NCBI RefSeq assembly: GCF_900111075.1
Contig: NZ_FOFZ01000002.1
Coordinates: forward strand, 62,001-126,000
Direction of reading: 5' to 3'
Origin: Flavobacterium frigoris
Lineage (GTDB): Bacteria; Bacteroidota; Bacteroidia; Flavobacteriales; Flavobacteriaceae
Length of the DNA stretch: 64,000 bases
Positions within the stretch are counted from its first letter, which is position 1. Each line of letters starts with the position of its first letter. The translations under genes were made by a program, and so were the position numbers. A model generated the notes under the pieces. It was given only the letters and a program-made list of their open reading frames with translations. It made no database searches and was not told the origin of the DNA. This document shows positions 42,671 to 55,079 of the stretch, in pieces.

Positions 42671-42704
42671 AAAAAAACGCTAATTTAAAAATTAGCGTTT
42701 TTTT
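42671..42704. terminator. Bidirectional terminator between prfC and a convergent gene
   Basis: AAAAAAACGCTAAT pairs with ATTAGCGTTTTTTT across six bases, with T-runs on both strands. Confidence 0.9.
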
Positions 42705-42736
42705 GTGGTTATATATTTTTGATTTAAAATCTTATA

Positions 42737-43087
42737 TTAAGCTATTGCAATTTCAAAGTTAACGGCTTTCTTTAAAAAAGCTTTAATTAACAAACGATTG
42801 GGTGCCAATCCAGAAGTCATAATTTGCTTTTTTGTATTGATTCCTTCATTTGAAATTGTACTGTTAGGATCTTGTTTCGAACCCATGAACCAAAGAACAA
42901 ATTCTACATTTGACGCTGCCTTATTATCTTCTTTTACTTCATTAGAGCTGTTATTTGTAGTAGATTCAACTACACTATTACCTGAACTTTGACTAAATAC
43001 AGAAACATTCGATACTAAAACAAAAAGAAACAAAAAGAAAATAGTTAGTGTTTTTTTAGAGTAGTTACATTTAGAAAAGTTGTTCAT
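42737..43087 (-). CDS. Hypothetical exported protein
   Basis: The 116-residue product starts at ATG 43087 (MNNFSKCNYSKKTLTIFF) and carries an N-terminal signal peptide ending SVFSQ. A Ser/Asn-rich low-complexity stretch (about 34-55) is followed by VEFVLWFMGSKQDP and a C-terminal segment that includes TSGLAPNRLLIKAFLKKAVNFEIAIA. I do not recognise the family. It is a single-gene unit with a -7 box at 43136. Confidence 0.65.
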   Translation of the reverse strand: MNNFSKCNYSKKTLTIFFLFLFVLVSNVSVFSQSSGNSVVESTTNNSSNEVKEDNKAASNVEFVLWFMGSKQDPNSTISNEGINTKKQIMTSGLAPNRLLIKAFLKKAVNFEIAIA

Positions 43088-43135
43088 AGGGGGCTTTGTT
43101 TTCGAAAAAGACAATTTATATCTTTAATTCTTGTA

Positions 43136-43143
43136 CAAAACTA
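43136..43143 (-). promoter_or_regulatory. -7 promoter box of the exported hypothetical protein gene
   Basis: On the minus strand this reads TAGTTTTG, matching TAnnTTTG, 49 bases before the start at 43087. The remaining stretch up to the DUF3467 gene terminator holds no supported gene. Confidence 0.5.
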
Positions 43144-43326
43144 AAGCATCAATAACCTTCTTTAAAATATTTCCGATATACGGCCATAAAAAACGTTTAT
43201 CTACAGAAACCGCCCATAAAAAAACCACAAAAAAGGAATTTACTCGATGGTTATCAGATTTTAGACAAAAACACAGTCATTCTACACCTATAATATCAAA
43301 CCAAGCACCGCGACATTATAGCACAA

Positions 43327-43354
43327 AAAAAGGCTCCATTTCTGGAGCCTTTTT
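43327..43354 (-). terminator. Terminator of the rpoBC-DUF3467 operon
   Basis: AAAAAGGCTCCA pairs with TGGAGCCTTTTT across four bases. It lies nine bases beyond the DUF3467 stop on the minus strand. Confidence 0.9.
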
Positions 43355-43362
43355 CTATAACA

Positions 43363-43674
43363 TTATGCTTGTCCTGCTGGACCAAAATTTAAAGGTATCG
43401 GAGGTTGTTCGGTGTCTTTAATTTCGCCATGGGCTTGTTCAAAACGGTGAATATTTTCTCCAATTGCTTTTAATAATCTTTTGGCATGCTGCGGTGTCAA
43501 GACAATTCTTGATTTCACTTTGGCCTTAGGAATACCAGGCATGATACTTACAAAATCGAGAACAAATTCTGATGAAGAATGATTGATAATAGCTAAGTTA
43601 GAATAAATTCCTTCCGCTGTTTTCTCATCTAATTCAATATTAATCTGCTCCTGTTGTTGATTAGAATTACTCAT
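43363..43674 (-). CDS. DUF3467 protein
   Basis: The 103-residue cytoplasmic protein matches DUF3467: INIELDEKTAEGIYSNLAIINHSSSEFVLDFVSIMPG and then KAKVKSRIVLTPQHAKRLLKAIGENIHRFE. Function is unknown. Its start is nine bases after the rpoC stop, so it is the last gene of the rpoBC transcript; a gene of this family behind rpoC is conserved in Bacteroidota, as far as I recall. Confidence 0.88.
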   Translation of the reverse strand: MSNSNQQQEQINIELDEKTAEGIYSNLAIINHSSSEFVLDFVSIMPGIPKAKVKSRIVLTPQHAKRLLKAIGENIHRFEQAHGEIKDTEQPPIPLNFGPAGQA

Positions 43675-43683
43675 ATCTTAGTT

Positions 43684-46600
43684 TTAATAAATATATTCCT
43701 CTTTATTTGCCATCATATCATTGTAATCTTCCTTAGAACCTACAATTGTATGATCGTACTCTCTCATACCTGTACCTGCAGGAATTCTATGTCCTACAAT
43801 TACATTTTCTTTCAATCCTTCTAAGTAATCAATCTTACCTGCAACCGCAGCTTCGTTTAATACTTTAGTAGTCTCTTGGAAAGAAGCCGCAGAGATAAAT
43901 GATTTTGTTTGTAGCGATGCTCTTGTGATCCCTTGTAAAACAGGAGTACCAGTTGCAGTGATAACATCACGAGCTACAACAATATTTTTATCGTTACGTT
44001 TCAGTAATGAATTTTCATCACGTAACTCACGTGGAGAAACGATTTGACCTTCTTTCAAGTTAGCTGAATCACCAGCATCCTCAACTACTTTCATACCATA
44101 TAATTTATCGTTTTGAAGGATAAAATCTTTAGTGTGAATTAATTGATCTTCTAAGAATAAGGTATCACCTGGATCTTGAACTCTAACTTTACGCATCATT
44201 TGACGTATTACTACTTCAAAGTGCTTATCATTAATTTTCACCCCTTGTAAACGGTATACTTCTTGAATCTCATTTACCAAGTACTGTTGAACAGCAGCTG
44301 GTCCTTTAATTCTTAAAATATCTTCTGGAGTAATTGCTCCGTCAGACAATGGTACACCAGCTCTAACGAAGTCATTCTCTTGAACAAGAATTTGACTTGA
44401 AAGTTTAACTAAATACTTTCTAACATCACCAAATTTAGATTCGATGATAATCTCACGGTTACCTCTTTTAATTTTTCCAAAAGAAACAACACCATCAATT
44501 TCAGAAACTACAGCTGGATTAGAAGGGTTACGAGCTTCTAGCAATTCAGTAATTCTAGGTAAACCTCCTGTAATATCTCCTGATTTAGAAGAACGACGTG
44601 GAATCTTAACTAATACTTTACCTGCTTTAATTTTCTCACCATCTTCAACCATCAAGTGGGCTCCAACAGGTAAGTTATAAGAACGTATCAACTCGCCATC
44701 TTTACCGTAAACCAATAAAGTAGGAATTAATTTTTTAGCTCTAGACTCAGAAATTACTTTTTCTTGGAAACCAGTTTGCTCATCAATTTCAACAATGAAA
44801 GACTGACCTTGCTCTAACTCTTCGTAAGCAATTTTACCAGTGAATTCCGAAACAATAACTCCATTATATGGATCCCATTTACAGATAACTTCACCTTTCT
44901 CAACTGACTGACCATCTTTTACAAAAATACTAGATCCGTAAGGAATATTATGTGTATTTAAAAGAATTCCAGTTTTCTCGTCAATTAATTTTAACTCAGT
45001 AGAACGAGAAACAACGATATCAACGGCATTTCCGTCATTATCTTCACCTTTAACAGTTTTTAAATCTTCAATTTCAAGTTTACCCTTGAATTTTGTTATG
45101 ATACTTGATTCCTCAGAAATACCACCCGCTACCCCTCCAACGTGGAAAGTACGTAATGTTAACTGTGTTCCTGGCTCACCAATAGATTGTGCTGCAATAA
45201 CTCCTACTGCCTCACCTCTTTGTGTCATTTTTCCAGTAGCTAAGTTTCTACCGTAACATTTAGCACAAATACCTTTCAACGCTTCACATACAAGAGGAGA
45301 ACGAACTTCTACTTTCTCGATTGGAGAAGCATCGATCGTTTTCATAATAGCCTCAGTGATTTGTTGTCCAGCTTCTACTAAAACATCATTAGTTAAAGGA
45401 TTCACTACATCTTGCAATGCAACACGTCCTAAGATTCTTTCTCCTAATGATTCAACAATTTCCTCATTCTTTTTCAATGCTGATACTTCAACACCTCTTA
45501 ATGTTCCACAATCTTCGATGTTAACAATAACATCTTGAGAAACATCATGCAATCTTCTTGTTAAATATCCTGCATCTGCCGTTTTCAAGGCAGTATCCGC
45601 AAGACCTTTACGCGCACCGTGAGTAGAAATAAAGTACTCAAGGATTGAAAGACCTTCTTTAAAATTAGAAAGAATTGGATTTTCAATAATTTCACCACCA
45701 CCAGCAGTCGATTTTTTAGGCTTAGCCATCAAACCACGCATACCAGTTAACTGACGAATTTGTTCTTTGGAACCCCTTGCTCCAGAATCAAGCATCATGT
45801 ACACCGAGTTGAAACCTTGTTGGTCTTCTCTAATGTTTTTCATTGCTAATTCTGTCAATTGAGCATTGGCAGAAGTCCATACATCAATAACTTGGTTGTA
45901 ACGTTCGTTATTGGTAATAAGACCCATGTTATAATTTACAGAAATACCTTCAACTTGCTCTCTGGCATCTGCGATTAATTTTGGTTTTTGATCTGGAATT
46001 CTAATATCCCCTAAAGAGAATGATAATCCACCTTTAAAGGCAAATTTGTATCCCATATCTTTCATGTTATCCAAGAAGGCAGCCGTTTCAGGTACGCTAG
46101 TTGAATTTAATACATGTCCGATAATGTCTCTAAGGTTTTTCTTAGTCAATACATCATTGATATATCCTGCCGCTTCTGGTACAACCTCATTAAAGATTAC
46201 ACGACCGGCAGTAGTTTGAATAATTTTAAACACTAATTCTCCAGCGTCATTAAAATCTTTTGCTCTAATTCTCACTCTAGCATTCAATTCTAATCTTCCT
46301 TCGTTTAAAGCGATATTAACTTCCTCAGCAGAATAGAAAGTCAAATCTTGACCTAAAATTTTCTTTTCTGGAGTTGACAAACGTTCTTTGGTCATATAAT
46401 AAAGACCCAAGACCATATCCTGAGAAGGTACTGTAATTGGCGCACCATTTGCAGGATTCAGAATGTTATGAGAAGCCAACATTAACAATTGTGCTTCAAG
46501 GATAGCTTCCGGTCCTAATGGTAAATGTACCGCCATTTGATCCCCATCAAAATCCGCATTAAATGCAGTACAAACTAAAGGGTGCAATTGTATTGCTTTA

Positions 46601-48000
46601 CCTTCAATTAATTTTGGTTGGAAAGCTTGAATACCTAGTCTGTGCAAAGTAGGGGCACGATTCAGTAAAATCGGGTGACCTTTAATTACGTTTTCAAGGA
46701 TATCCCAAACTACAGGCTCTTTCTTGTCTATTATTTTCTTAGCTGATTTTACAGTTTTAACAATACCTCTTTCGATTAATTTACGAATCACAAAAGGCTT
46801 GTATAATTCGGCTGCCATATCTTTAGGGATACCACATTCGAACAATTTCAACTCAGGTCCAACAACAATTACCGAACGAGCAGAATAATCCACACGTTTT
46901 CCAAGTAAGTTTTGACGGAAACGTCCTTGCTTACCTTTAAGGGAATCAGATAATGATTTTAAGGGTCTGTTTGATTCTGTTTTTACAGCAGAAGCTTTAC
47001 GTGTATTATCAAATAATGAATCTACTGATTCTTGCAACATACGTTTTTCGTTTCTTAAGATCACTTCTGGAGCCTTGATCTCCATTAATCTTTTTAAACG
47101 GTTGTTACGAATAATTACACGACGGTATAAATCATTTAAATCTGAAGTTGCAAAACGACCTCCATCAAGTGGCACAAGTGGACGTAATTCTGGCGGAATA
47201 ACTGGTACCACTTTCATAATCATCCATTCAGGACGATTCTCACGGTTCAAGTTAGACTCACGAAAAGATTCAACTACTTGTAATCTTTTTAATGCTTCTG
47301 TTTTACGTTGTTTAGACGTTTCAGTGTTAGCATTATGTCTTAATTGGTAAGACAATTCATCTAGATCAATTCTTGCTAATAAATCCATGATACACTCTGC
47401 TCCCATTTTGGCAACAAATTTATTAGGATCAAAATCGTCAAGATATTGATTATCTGCAGGAAGAGTATCTAAGATATTCAAATATTCTTCTTCTGTTAAG
47501 AAATCTAATCTTTTTACTGATTCACCTTCACCATTTACTGCAATACCTGCTTGGATTACTACATATCTCTCATAGTAAATGATCATATCTAATTTCTTAG
47601 ACGGAAGACCAAGTATGTATCCAATTTTATTAGGAAGGGAACGGAAATACCAGATATGAGCGATTGGCACAACAAGGTTGATGTGACCTACTCTATCTCT
47701 ACGTACTTTTTTCTCAGTAACTTCAACACCACAACGGTCACAAATGATTCCTTTGTAGCGAATTCTTTTGTACTTACCACAAGCACATTCAAAATCTTTA
47801 ACTGGTCCAAAAATTCGTTCACAGAAAAGACCGTCACGCTCAGGCTTGTGCGTACGGTAGTTGATAGTTTCCGGCTTTAAAACTTCACCTCTTGATTCTT
47901 TCAAGATAGATTCTGGAGAAGCTAAACCAATAGATATTTTATTGAATCTTTTTACAGGATTCTTATCTTTATTGTTATTATTATTTCTATTATTCATCAT
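43684..48000 (-). CDS. rpoC: DNA-directed RNA polymerase subunit beta'
   Basis: This is the beta' subunit of RNA polymerase (1438 residues), forming half of the active-site cleft. The N-terminal zinc-binding cysteines ([20 protein letters not shown]), the catalytic NADFDGDQM triad for Mg2+, the bridge-helix and trigger-loop region ([28 protein letters not shown]) and the second zinc site ([15 protein letters not shown]) are all present. It is cotranscribed with rpoB after a 236-base gap. Confidence 0.98.
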   Translation of the reverse strand: MMNNRNNNNNKDKNPVKRFNKISIGLASPESILKESRGEVLKPETINYRTHKPERDGLFCERIFGPVKDFECACGKYKRIRYKGIICDRCGVEVTEKKVRRDRVGHINLVVPIAHIWYFRSLPNKIGYILGLPSKKLDMIIYYERYVVIQAGIAVNGEGESVKRLDFLTEEEYLNILDTLPADNQYLDDFDPNKFVAKMGAECIMDLLARIDLDELSYQLRHNANTETSKQRKTEALKRLQVVESFRESNLNRENRPEWMIMKVVPVIPPELRPLVPLDGGRFATSDLNDLYRRVIIRNNRLKRLMEIKAPEVILRNEKRMLQESVDSLFDNTRKASAVKTESNRPLKSLSDSLKGKQGRFRQNLLGKRVDYSARSVIVVGPELKLFECGIPKDMAAELYKPFVIRKLIERGIVKTVKSAKKIIDKKEPVVWDILENVIKGHPILLNRAPTLHRLGIQAFQPKLIEGKAIQLHPLVCTAFNADFDGDQMAVHLPLGPEAILEAQLLMLASHNILNPANGAPITVPSQDMVLGLYYMTKERLSTPEKKILGQDLTFYSAEEVNIALNEGRLELNARVRIRAKDFNDAGELVFKIIQTTAGRVIFNEVVPEAAGYINDVLTKKNLRDIIGHVLNSTSVPETAAFLDNMKDMGYKFAFKGGLSFSLGDIRIPDQKPKLIADAREQVEGISVNYNMGLITNNERYNQVIDVWTSANAQLTELAMKNIREDQQGFNSVYMMLDSGARGSKEQIRQLTGMRGLMAKPKKSTAGGGEIIENPILSNFKEGLSILEYFISTHGARKGLADTALKTADAGYLTRRLHDVSQDVIVNIEDCGTLRGVEVSALKKNEEIVESLGERILGRVALQDVVNPLTNDVLVEAGQQITEAIMKTIDASPIEKVEVRSPLVCEALKGICAKCYGRNLATGKMTQRGEAVGVIAAQSIGEPGTQLTLRTFHVGGVAGGISEESSIITKFKGKLEIEDLKTVKGEDNDGNAVDIVVSRSTELKLIDEKTGILLNTHNIPYGSSIFVKDGQSVEKGEVICKWDPYNGVIVSEFTGKIAYEELEQGQSFIVEIDEQTGFQEKVISESRAKKLIPTLLVYGKDGELIRSYNLPVGAHLMVEDGEKIKAGKVLVKIPRRSSKSGDITGGLPRITELLEARNPSNPAVVSEIDGVVSFGKIKRGNREIIIESKFGDVRKYLVKLSSQILVQENDFVRAGVPLSDGAITPEDILRIKGPAAVQQYLVNEIQEVYRLQGVKINDKHFEVVIRQMMRKVRVQDPGDTLFLEDQLIHTKDFILQNDKLYGMKVVEDAGDSANLKEGQIVSPRELRDENSLLKRNDKNIVVARDVITATGTPVLQGITRASLQTKSFISAASFQETTKVLNEAAVAGKIDYLEGLKENVIVGHRIPAGTGMREYDHTIVGSKEDYNDMMANKEEYIY

Positions 48001-48187
48001 AGTTTTTACTATTGATTTAATTGCAATTAAAAATTGATTATAGTACGCAGCGTGCTGCGCTTCTACCTGGATTACTTCTCTAAACTTTAAACTTCTATTA
48101 AAGCGCTAGTTATATAAAACTCATTTTATATAAAAAATCGGAACGGTTTACGAGGCTAAATCCTAAAAACTCTTATAAATGAGTAAA

Positions 48188-48216
48188 CAGTTTTCAGGTA
48201 TTACTACCTAAAAACT
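48188..48216 (-). promoter_or_regulatory. Hairpin in the rpoB-rpoC spacer
   Basis: CAGTTTTCAGGTA pairs with TACCTAAAAACTG (one mismatch) across four bases, 21 bases after the rpoB stop in the 236-base spacer. No T-run follows on the minus strand, so it is not a terminator; it may be an mRNA processing or stability element. Confidence 0.4.
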
Positions 48217-48236
48217 GCATTACTACAAACTTTTAT

Positions 48237-51200
48237 TTATTCTTCTAATCTAATGTCAAGTCCAAGACCTTTCAATTCATGCATCAATACATTGAATGAT
48301 TCAGGTAATCCTGGCTCCGGCATAGATTCGCCTTTTACGATTGCTTCGTAAGTTTTAGCTCTACCAATTACATCATCAGACTTCACAGTCAAGATTTCTC
48401 TTAGTGTACTTGACGCTCCATAAGCCTCAAGTGCCCAAACTTCCATCTCTCCAAAACGTTGTCCACCAAATTGTGCTTTACCACCAAGAGGTTGTTGCGT
48501 AATTAATGAGTATGGTCCGATTGAACGTGCGTGCATCTTATCATCAACCATATGTCCTAATTTCAACATATAGATTACACCAACAGTTGCTGCTTGATGA
48601 AAACGTTCTCCTGTACCACCATCATAAAGATAAGTATGTCCAAAACGTGGTATTCCAGCTTCGTCAGTCAATTCATTAATTTGGTCTAGAGAAGCACCAT
48701 CAAAAATTGGAGTAGCATATTTTCTACCCAAATTCTGTCCAGCCCAACCTAAAACAGTTTCATAAATTTGACCAATATTCATACGTGAAGGTACACCTAA
48801 TGGGTTCAACACAATATCAACTGGCGTTCCGTCTTCAAGGAAAGGCATGTCTTCATGACGAACGATACGAGCAACGATACCTTTGTTACCGTGACGTCCT
48901 GCCATTTTATCCCCAACTTTCAACTTACGTTTTTTGGCAATATATACTTTAGCTAATTTCAAAATTCCAGCTGGTAATTCATCACCAACAGAAATTGTAA
49001 ACTTCTCTCTTCTTAATGCGCCTTGTAAATCATTCAACTTAATTTTATAGTTATGAATTAATTCATTCACCATTTTATTAGTTGAGTCATCCGCAACCCA
49101 TTGACCTTTGCTTAAGTGAGCAAAATCTTCAACAGCATAAAGCATTTTTTGAGTGTATTTTTTACCTTTTGGTAAAACTTCTTCACCCAAATCATTCATC
49201 ACACCCTGAGATGTTTTCCCATTAACGATCAAGAAAAGTTTTTCTACTAACTTATCTTTTAATTCAACAAACTTCACTTCATATTCCATTTCAAGTGCTC
49301 CTAAAGCATCCTTGTCCTGTGTACGTTTGCGTTTGTCTTTTACTGCTCTTGCAAACAATTTTTTGTCAAGAACTACACCATGTAAAGATGGAGATGCTTT
49401 TAATGAAGCATCTTTTACATCACCTGCTTTATCCCCGAAGATTGCACGAAGCAATTTCTCTTCTGGAGTAGGATCTGATTCCCCTTTTGGAGTAATTTTT
49501 CCGATAAGAATGTCACCCGGTTTAACCTCGGCTCCAATTCTAATCATACCATTTTCATCTAAGTCTTTAGTAGCCTCTTCAGAAACGTTTGGTATATCAT
49601 TTGTCAATTCTTCGTTACCTAACTTAGTATCTCTAACTTCTAATGAATAATCATCAACGTGAATAGAGGTAAAAATATCATCGCGAACCACTTTTTCAGA
49701 AATTACAATCGCATCCTCAAAGTTATACCCTTTCCATGGCATAAACGCAACTTTAAGGTTTCTACCTAAAGCTAATTCACCATTTTGAGTTGCATATCCT
49801 TCTGACAATACTTGACCTAGAACAACTCTATCCCCTTTTCTTACAATAGGTTTAAGGTTGATACTTGTCCCTTGATTGGTTTTTCTAAATTTAATTAAAT
49901 TGTATGTTTTCTCATCAGAATCAAAACTCACCATTCTTTCTTCTTCAGAACGATCGTATTTAATAGTAATGATGTTTGCATCTACATATTCTATAACTCC
50001 ATCACCTTCTGCGTTAATTAAAACTCTAGAATCTGAAGCTACTTGACGCTCTAAACCAGTTCCAACGATTGGTGCTTCAGGACGTATTAATGGTACGGCT
50101 TGACGCATCATGTTAGATCCCATCAACGCTCTATTCGCATCATCATGTTCCAAGAAAGGAATTAAAGATGCAGAAATTGAAGCAATTTGATTTGGAGCTA
50201 CATCCGCATAATCAACTTTTGTAGGGTCAATTACAGGGAAATCCCCTTCTTGACGTGCAATTACATTTTCAGCAAGAATTTTTCCAGAATCATCCATCTC
50301 AATATTCGCTTGAGAGATCAACATTCCTTCTTCTTCTTCAGCGCTTAAGTAAATAGGTGTTGAAACTAAATCAACCACTCCATTAGTTACTTTACGGTAA
50401 GGTGTTTCAATGAAACCCATTCCGTTCACTTTAGCATAAACTCCAAGAGATGAAATCAAACCAATGTTTGGTCCCTCTGGTGTTTCAATAGGACATAAAC
50501 GTCCGTAGTGCGTATAGTGAACATCACGTACCTCAAATCCAGCTCTTTCTCTCGAAAGTCCACCTGGTCCTAGCGCAGATAATCTTCTTTTGTGCGTTAT
50601 CTCGGCAAGTGGATTCGTTTGATCCATAAACTGAGACAATTGGTTTGTTCCAAAGAAAGAGTTGATAACAGACGATAATGTTTTAGCATTAATCAAATCT
50701 ATTGGTGTAAACACCTCGTTATCTCTAACGTTCATACGCTCTCTAATAGTTCTAGCCATACGTGCTAAACCAACACCGAATTGTTGAGACAATTGTTCTC
50801 CAACTGTTCTTACACGACGGTTTGATAAGTGATCAATATCATCAATATCTGCTTTCGCGTTGATTAATTCGATCAAATATTTTACAATGGTAATAATATC
50901 TTCTTTGGTAAGCACTTGCTTTTCCATTGGAATATCAAGACCAAGTTTTTTATTCATTCTGTAACGACCTACTTCACCTAAGTTGTAACGTTGATCAGAG
51001 AAGAATAATTTATCAATAATACCACGAGCGGTTTCTTCATCAGGCGGTTCTGCATTACGCAGTTGTCTGTAAATATGCTCAACAGCTTCTTTTTCAGAGT
51101 TTGTTGGATCTTTTTGTAACGTGTTATGGATGATAGCATAATCAGCTTGATTAGCATCTTCCTTGTGTAACAAAATAGATTTAACGTTAGAATCAATGAT

Positions 51201-52049
51201 TTCTTCCACATTATCTTTATCGATAATTGTATCTCTATCAAGGGTTATTTCGTTACGTTCGATAGAAACTACTTCACCAGTATCTTCATCTACGAAATCT
51301 TCATGCCATGTATTTAATACACGAGCAGCTAATTTTCTACCGATATATTTTTTAAGTCCTGTTTTAGAAACTTTAATTTCCTCAGCAAGGTCGAAAATTT
51401 CAAGAATATCCTTATCTCTTTCGAAACCAATTGCACGGAATAAAGTGGTAACAGGTAACTTTTTCTTTCTATCAATATAAGCGTACATTACGCTATTAAT
51501 ATCTGTAGAAAATTCTATCCAAGAACCTTTAAAAGGAATTACTCTGGCAGAATATAATTTTGTTCCATTAGCATGAAAAGACTGTCCAAAGAAAACCCCT
51601 GGAGATCTATGTAGCTGAGAAACAACAACACGTTCCGCTCCGTTGATTACAAAGGTACCGCTTGGCGTCATGTAAGGAATTGTACCAAGATAAACATCTT
51701 GAACAATAGTTTCAAAATCTTCGTGCTCTGGATCTGTACAATACAATTTCAATCTTGCTTTTAAGGGCACACTATGTGTTAAACCTCTTTCAATACATTC
51801 TTGAATTGTATAACGTGGTGGATCCACGAAGTAGTCAAGGAATTCCAATACAAAATTATTTCTTGTATCTGTAATTGGAAAATTTTCCATGAAGGTATTA
51901 TAAAGTCCTTCATTGCCTCTTTCATCAGATTTAGTTTCTAATTGAAAAAAATCTTGAAAAGATTTAACCTGAACATCAAGAAAATCTGGATATGCAGGAA
52001 TATTTTTTGTAGAGGCAAAATTCAATCTTTCGGTCTGATTTGTTATCAT
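48237..52049 (-). CDS. rpoB: DNA-directed RNA polymerase subunit beta
   Basis: The beta subunit (1270 residues from ATG 52049; the codon at 52052 is TTG) forms the other half of the catalytic cleft. Family blocks visible are [24 protein letters not shown], the rifampicin-binding region [47 protein letters not shown], the [22 protein letters not shown] block and the C-terminal [24 protein letters not shown]. In the rifampicin-binding region the residues read as wild-type by eye. It is preceded by a hairpin after rplL and followed by rpoC. Confidence 0.98.
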   Translation of the reverse strand: MITNQTERLNFASTKNIPAYPDFLDVQVKSFQDFFQLETKSDERGNEGLYNTFMENFPITDTRNNFVLEFLDYFVDPPRYTIQECIERGLTHSVPLKARLKLYCTDPEHEDFETIVQDVYLGTIPYMTPSGTFVINGAERVVVSQLHRSPGVFFGQSFHANGTKLYSARVIPFKGSWIEFSTDINSVMYAYIDRKKKLPVTTLFRAIGFERDKDILEIFDLAEEIKVSKTGLKKYIGRKLAARVLNTWHEDFVDEDTGEVVSIERNEITLDRDTIIDKDNVEEIIDSNVKSILLHKEDANQADYAIIHNTLQKDPTNSEKEAVEHIYRQLRNAEPPDEETARGIIDKLFFSDQRYNLGEVGRYRMNKKLGLDIPMEKQVLTKEDIITIVKYLIELINAKADIDDIDHLSNRRVRTVGEQLSQQFGVGLARMARTIRERMNVRDNEVFTPIDLINAKTLSSVINSFFGTNQLSQFMDQTNPLAEITHKRRLSALGPGGLSRERAGFEVRDVHYTHYGRLCPIETPEGPNIGLISSLGVYAKVNGMGFIETPYRKVTNGVVDLVSTPIYLSAEEEEGMLISQANIEMDDSGKILAENVIARQEGDFPVIDPTKVDYADVAPNQIASISASLIPFLEHDDANRALMGSNMMRQAVPLIRPEAPIVGTGLERQVASDSRVLINAEGDGVIEYVDANIITIKYDRSEEERMVSFDSDEKTYNLIKFRKTNQGTSINLKPIVRKGDRVVLGQVLSEGYATQNGELALGRNLKVAFMPWKGYNFEDAIVISEKVVRDDIFTSIHVDDYSLEVRDTKLGNEELTNDIPNVSEEATKDLDENGMIRIGAEVKPGDILIGKITPKGESDPTPEEKLLRAIFGDKAGDVKDASLKASPSLHGVVLDKKLFARAVKDKRKRTQDKDALGALEMEYEVKFVELKDKLVEKLFLIVNGKTSQGVMNDLGEEVLPKGKKYTQKMLYAVEDFAHLSKGQWVADDSTNKMVNELIHNYKIKLNDLQGALRREKFTISVGDELPAGILKLAKVYIAKKRKLKVGDKMAGRHGNKGIVARIVRHEDMPFLEDGTPVDIVLNPLGVPSRMNIGQIYETVLGWAGQNLGRKYATPIFDGASLDQINELTDEAGIPRFGHTYLYDGGTGERFHQAATVGVIYMLKLGHMVDDKMHARSIGPYSLITQQPLGGKAQFGGQRFGEMEVWALEAYGASSTLREILTVKSDDVIGRAKTYEAIVKGESMPEPGLPESFNVLMHELKGLGLDIRLEE

Positions 52050-52264
52050 CAATGGACAAAATTTTGATTATAAAAGTAATTTTTATTGGTATAAATATTT
52101 CTAATTATACATTAATTTTAAAACCACTACATCTTTAAAAATCAATTTAAGATAACTACTTTCTTATTATCTGTCAATTTTTTTTCCTCGTAATGGGATA
52201 AAATGGGTTTGCTATCACAACTTATTATTCAATAAATAAGACAGACTTTTGTTATACGAAAAAT

Positions 52265-52301
52265 GGTTTAGGTCTTTGGATGTGTACCCAAGACCTAAAC
52301 C
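52265..52301 (-). terminator. Hairpin between rplL and rpoB, probable attenuator
   Basis: GGTTTAGGTCTT at 52265-52276 pairs with AAGACCTAAACC at 52290-52301; on the minus strand the hairpin is followed by ATTTTTCG. It lies 22 bases after the rplL stop. A partial terminator at this place would set the ratio between ribosomal protein and polymerase subunit transcripts, as at the rplL-rpoB attenuator of E. coli. Confidence 0.6.
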
Positions 52302-52322
52302 TAATTCCTAAACTATGTTTAA

Positions 52323-52691
52323 CTATTTAAGCTCAACAACAGCTCCAGCTTCTTCTAAAGATTTTTTCAAAGCTTCTGCTTCATCTTTAGTTACACCTTC
52401 TTTAACGTTACTTGGAGCGCTATCAACTACATCTTTAGCTTCTTTCAAACCTAAACCTGTAAGTTCTTTTACCATTTTTACAACTGCTAATTTAGAAGCA
52501 CCAGCTTCTTTCAATACAACTGTAAATTCTGTTTGTACTTCTTCAGCAGCACCTTCACTACCACCTGAAACTACAACAGCTGCAGCAGCTGGTTCGATTC
52601 CGTACTCATCTTTTAATATTGTTGCTAATTCGTTAACTTCTTTTACAGTTAAATTAACTAATTGTTCTGCGAATTGTTTCAAATCTGCCAT
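52323..52691 (-). CDS. rplL: 50S ribosomal protein L7/L12
   Basis: L7/L12 is the acidic stalk protein that recruits translation GTPases. The 122-residue protein shows the N-terminal dimerisation helix pair ([26 protein letters not shown]), the Ala-rich hinge [10 protein letters not shown] and the C-terminal domain with [22 protein letters not shown], which is the factor-binding surface. It lies 91 bases downstream of rplJ. Confidence 0.98.
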   Translation of the reverse strand: MADLKQFAEQLVNLTVKEVNELATILKDEYGIEPAAAAVVVSGGSEGAAEEVQTEFTVVLKEAGASKLAVVKMVKELTGLGLKEAKDVVDSAPSNVKEGVTKDEAEALKKSLEEAGAVVELK

Positions 52692-52782
52692 TTTTTCTAT
52701 CGTTTTAAAATGATTTGTAAAATTATATTTTGTTTATTGTGCGCATTGTAAATAATAAAAACTAAGTTTTACTCTATTTTTA

Positions 52783-53289
52783 TTATGCTTCTGTTTCAGC
52801 AACCTCTTCTTTAGCGAATTGGTTTTGAAGTGCAGAAATAACTTTTTGTGCTGGTGATTGAAGTAATCCAATAATTTCACCAATAAGTTCTTCTTTAGAT
52901 TTAATAGTCGCTAACGCTTCTAATTGATCATCTCCAATATAAACCTCAGCATTAATATAGGCTCCTTTCAAAACCGGTTTTGCCGATTTTTTACGGAAAT
53001 CTTTTATTATCTTACCAGGCCCATTTGCTACCTCTGAAATGAATATAGCACTATTACCAGTCAATACTGACGGTAAGTCACCATAATCATTAGCTGAAGC
53101 TTCCATTGCTTTTGCAAGCAAAGTGTTTTTTATAACCTCTAATTTAATACCTGCTTTATAACAAGCTCTTCTCAACTTTGAAGTTGCATCTGCATTTAAT
53201 CCAGAAATATCTGCTACGTAAACAATATTTGTACCAGCTAACTGTGCAGTTAAATCTTCAATCGCGATTGATTTTTCTTCTCTAGTCAT
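52783..53289 (-). CDS. rplJ: 50S ribosomal protein L10
   Basis: L10 anchors L7/L12 dimers to the 50S stalk base. The 168-residue protein begins MTREEKSIAIEDLTAQLAG and contains YVADISGLNADATSKLRRACYKAGIKLEVIKNTLLAKA, typical of the family; the C-terminal helix that binds L7/L12 ends with VISALQNQFAKEEVAE. It follows rplA after 22 bases. Confidence 0.97.
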   Translation of the reverse strand: MTREEKSIAIEDLTAQLAGTNIVYVADISGLNADATSKLRRACYKAGIKLEVIKNTLLAKAMEASANDYGDLPSVLTGNSAIFISEVANGPGKIIKDFRKKSAKPVLKGAYINAEVYIGDDQLEALATIKSKEELIGEIIGLLQSPAQKVISALQNQFAKEEVAETEA

Positions 53290-53311
53290 ACTAAAAATTA
53301 TTAACTACCAA

Positions 53312-54001
53312 TTATACTGCTTTTGGGTCTAATGCAATAGCAGGACTCATAGTGCTTGTAAGGTAGATACTTTTGATATACACACCTTTAGCAGCAGTTG
53401 GCTTAAGTTTGATTAATGTTTGAATAATTTCGTGTGCATTGTCAACAATTTGCTCAGCTCCAAAAGAAACTTTACCAATTCCTGCATGCACGATACCAGT
53501 TTTATCAACTTTGAAATCGATTTTACCAGCTTTAACCTCTGCAACAGCTTTTGCAACATCCATAGTTACAGTACCTGTTTTAGGGTTTGGCATTAAACCT
53601 CTAGGCCCTAAAATACGACCTAATGGACCTAATTTACCCATAACGCTTGGCATAGTGATGATAACATCAACATCCGTCCAACCGTCTTTAATTTTTTGTA
53701 AATACTCGTCAAGACCTACATAGTCTGCCCCAGCTTCTTTAGCTTCCGCTTCTTTATCCGGAGTAACTAATGCTAATACTTTAACATCTTTACCAGTTCC
53801 ATGAGGCAATGTTACCACACCTCTAACCATTTGATTCGCTTTTCTTGGATCTACACCCAAACGTACTGCGATATCAACAGACTCATCAAATTTTGCAGAC
53901 GCAACAACTTTAATTAATGCCGCAGCATCTTTCAAAGAGTACATTCTGTTTTTGTCAATTTTTGAAGCAGCCTCTTTTTGCTTTTTTGTCAATTTTGCCA
54001 T
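53312..54001 (-). CDS. rplA: 50S ribosomal protein L1
   Basis: L1 forms the mobile stalk near the E site and can act as a translational repressor of its own operon. The 229-residue protein has [30 protein letters not shown] at the N-terminal RNA-binding half, [21 protein letters not shown] in the middle domain, and [25 protein letters not shown] after it. It lies 13 bases downstream of rplK. Confidence 0.98.
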   Translation of the reverse strand: MAKLTKKQKEAASKIDKNRMYSLKDAAALIKVVASAKFDESVDIAVRLGVDPRKANQMVRGVVTLPHGTGKDVKVLALVTPDKEAEAKEAGADYVGLDEYLQKIKDGWTDVDVIITMPSVMGKLGPLGRILGPRGLMPNPKTGTVTMDVAKAVAEVKAGKIDFKVDKTGIVHAGIGKVSFGAEQIVDNAHEIIQTLIKLKPTAAKGVYIKSIYLTSTMSPAIALDPKAV

Positions 54002-54014
54002 GTCTTTCTTTTAA

Positions 54015-54452
54015 TTAAAAAGGAGCGTCTCCTGATACAGTTATACCCATAGATCTAGCTGTTCCAGCAACCATACTCATTGCAGACTCCGTAGTGAACG
54101 CATTTAAGTCAGGCATCTTGTCTTCAGCAATAGCTCTAATTTGTTCCCAAGTAACACTAGCTACTTTTTTACGATTAGGCTCACCAGAACCAGATTTTAG
54201 CTTCGCAGCTTCCAATAACTGAACAGCTGCAGGCGGAGTTTTAACAACAAATTCGAATGATTTGTCTTTATACACAGTAATTTGTACTGGGCATATTTTG
54301 CCGGCTTTATCTTGAGTTCTAGCATTGAATTGCTTACAGAACTCCATGATGTTTACACCAGCAGCTCCTAAAGCAGGTCCAACCGGTGGCGATGGATTCG
54401 CAGCACCTCCCTTAACTTGTAGTTTAACTACTTTACTAATTTCTTTAGCCAT
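54015..54452 (-). CDS. rplK: 50S ribosomal protein L11
   Basis: L11 binds 23S rRNA in the GTPase-associated centre. The 145-residue protein includes [36 protein letters not shown], the Pro-rich family signature, and [32 protein letters not shown] in the C-terminal RNA-binding domain. It follows nusG after 67 bases. Confidence 0.98.
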   Translation of the reverse strand: MAKEISKVVKLQVKGGAANPSPPVGPALGAAGVNIMEFCKQFNARTQDKAGKICPVQITVYKDKSFEFVVKTPPAAVQLLEAAKLKSGSGEPNRKKVASVTWEQIRAIAEDKMPDLNAFTTESAMSMVAGTARSMGITVSGDAPF

Positions 54453-54519
54453 TTTTTAAAAAATTTAACACCACAATCATTAAGAAGCGATTGCGATGGA
54501 TATTATATGTAACAAAATA

Positions 54520-55071
54520 TTATACTTTTTCAACTTGCATAAACCCTAATTCTAATGGAGTTTTTCTTCCGAAAATTTTCACCATTACTTCAAGTTTACG
54601 CTTCTCTTCATTAATTTTTTCAACTGTACCGTTGAAACCGTTAAAAGGTCCATCAATAACCTTAATAGTCTCACCTAAATTGAATGGTATAGATCGAGTA
54701 TCTGCATTAACTGCTAACTCATCGACTTTACCTAGCATTCTATTTACTTCTGAAAGTCTTAATGGAACCGGCTCTCCTCCTTTAGTTTCACCAAGAAAAC
54801 CAATAACACTAGTTATTCCTTTTATAATATGAGGTATTTCACCTATCAGATTCGCTTCTATCATGACATAACCAGGAAAATAAACTTTATCCTTGATTAA
54901 TTTCTTTCCATCTTTTACAGTTACTACTTTTTCCGTCGGAACTAAAACTTGAGAAACATAGTCACCCATCTCTAATCTAGAGATTTCGTTTTCTATGTAA
55001 GCTTTCACTTTATTCTCTTGCCCACTTACCGCACGAACAACATACCACTTTTTTAGATTATTATCTGTCAT
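54520..55071 (-). CDS. nusG: Transcription termination/antitermination protein NusG
   Basis: NusG binds RNA polymerase across the cleft and promotes elongation. From ATG 55071 it is 183 residues, with the NGN domain (KKWYVVRAVSGQENKVKAYIENEISR, and FPGYVMIEANLIGEIPHIIKGITSVIGFLG) and a C-terminal KOW domain (GETIKVIDGPFNGFNGTVEKINEEKRKLEVMVKIFGRKTPLEL). The start at 55071 is preferred over 55095, as it leaves eight bases after the secE stop instead of an overlap. Confidence 0.97.
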   Translation of the reverse strand: MTDNNLKKWYVVRAVSGQENKVKAYIENEISRLEMGDYVSQVLVPTEKVVTVKDGKKLIKDKVYFPGYVMIEANLIGEIPHIIKGITSVIGFLGETKGGEPVPLRLSEVNRMLGKVDELAVNADTRSIPFNLGETIKVIDGPFNGFNGTVEKINEEKRKLEVMVKIFGRKTPLELGFMQVEKV

Positions 55072-55079
55072 CACAAAAA

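Noticed and set aside
43131..43421. 96-codon frame in the gap between the exported protein and DUF3467 genes
   Set aside because: It runs through the DUF3467 terminator and into that gene on the other strand, so it is not coding.
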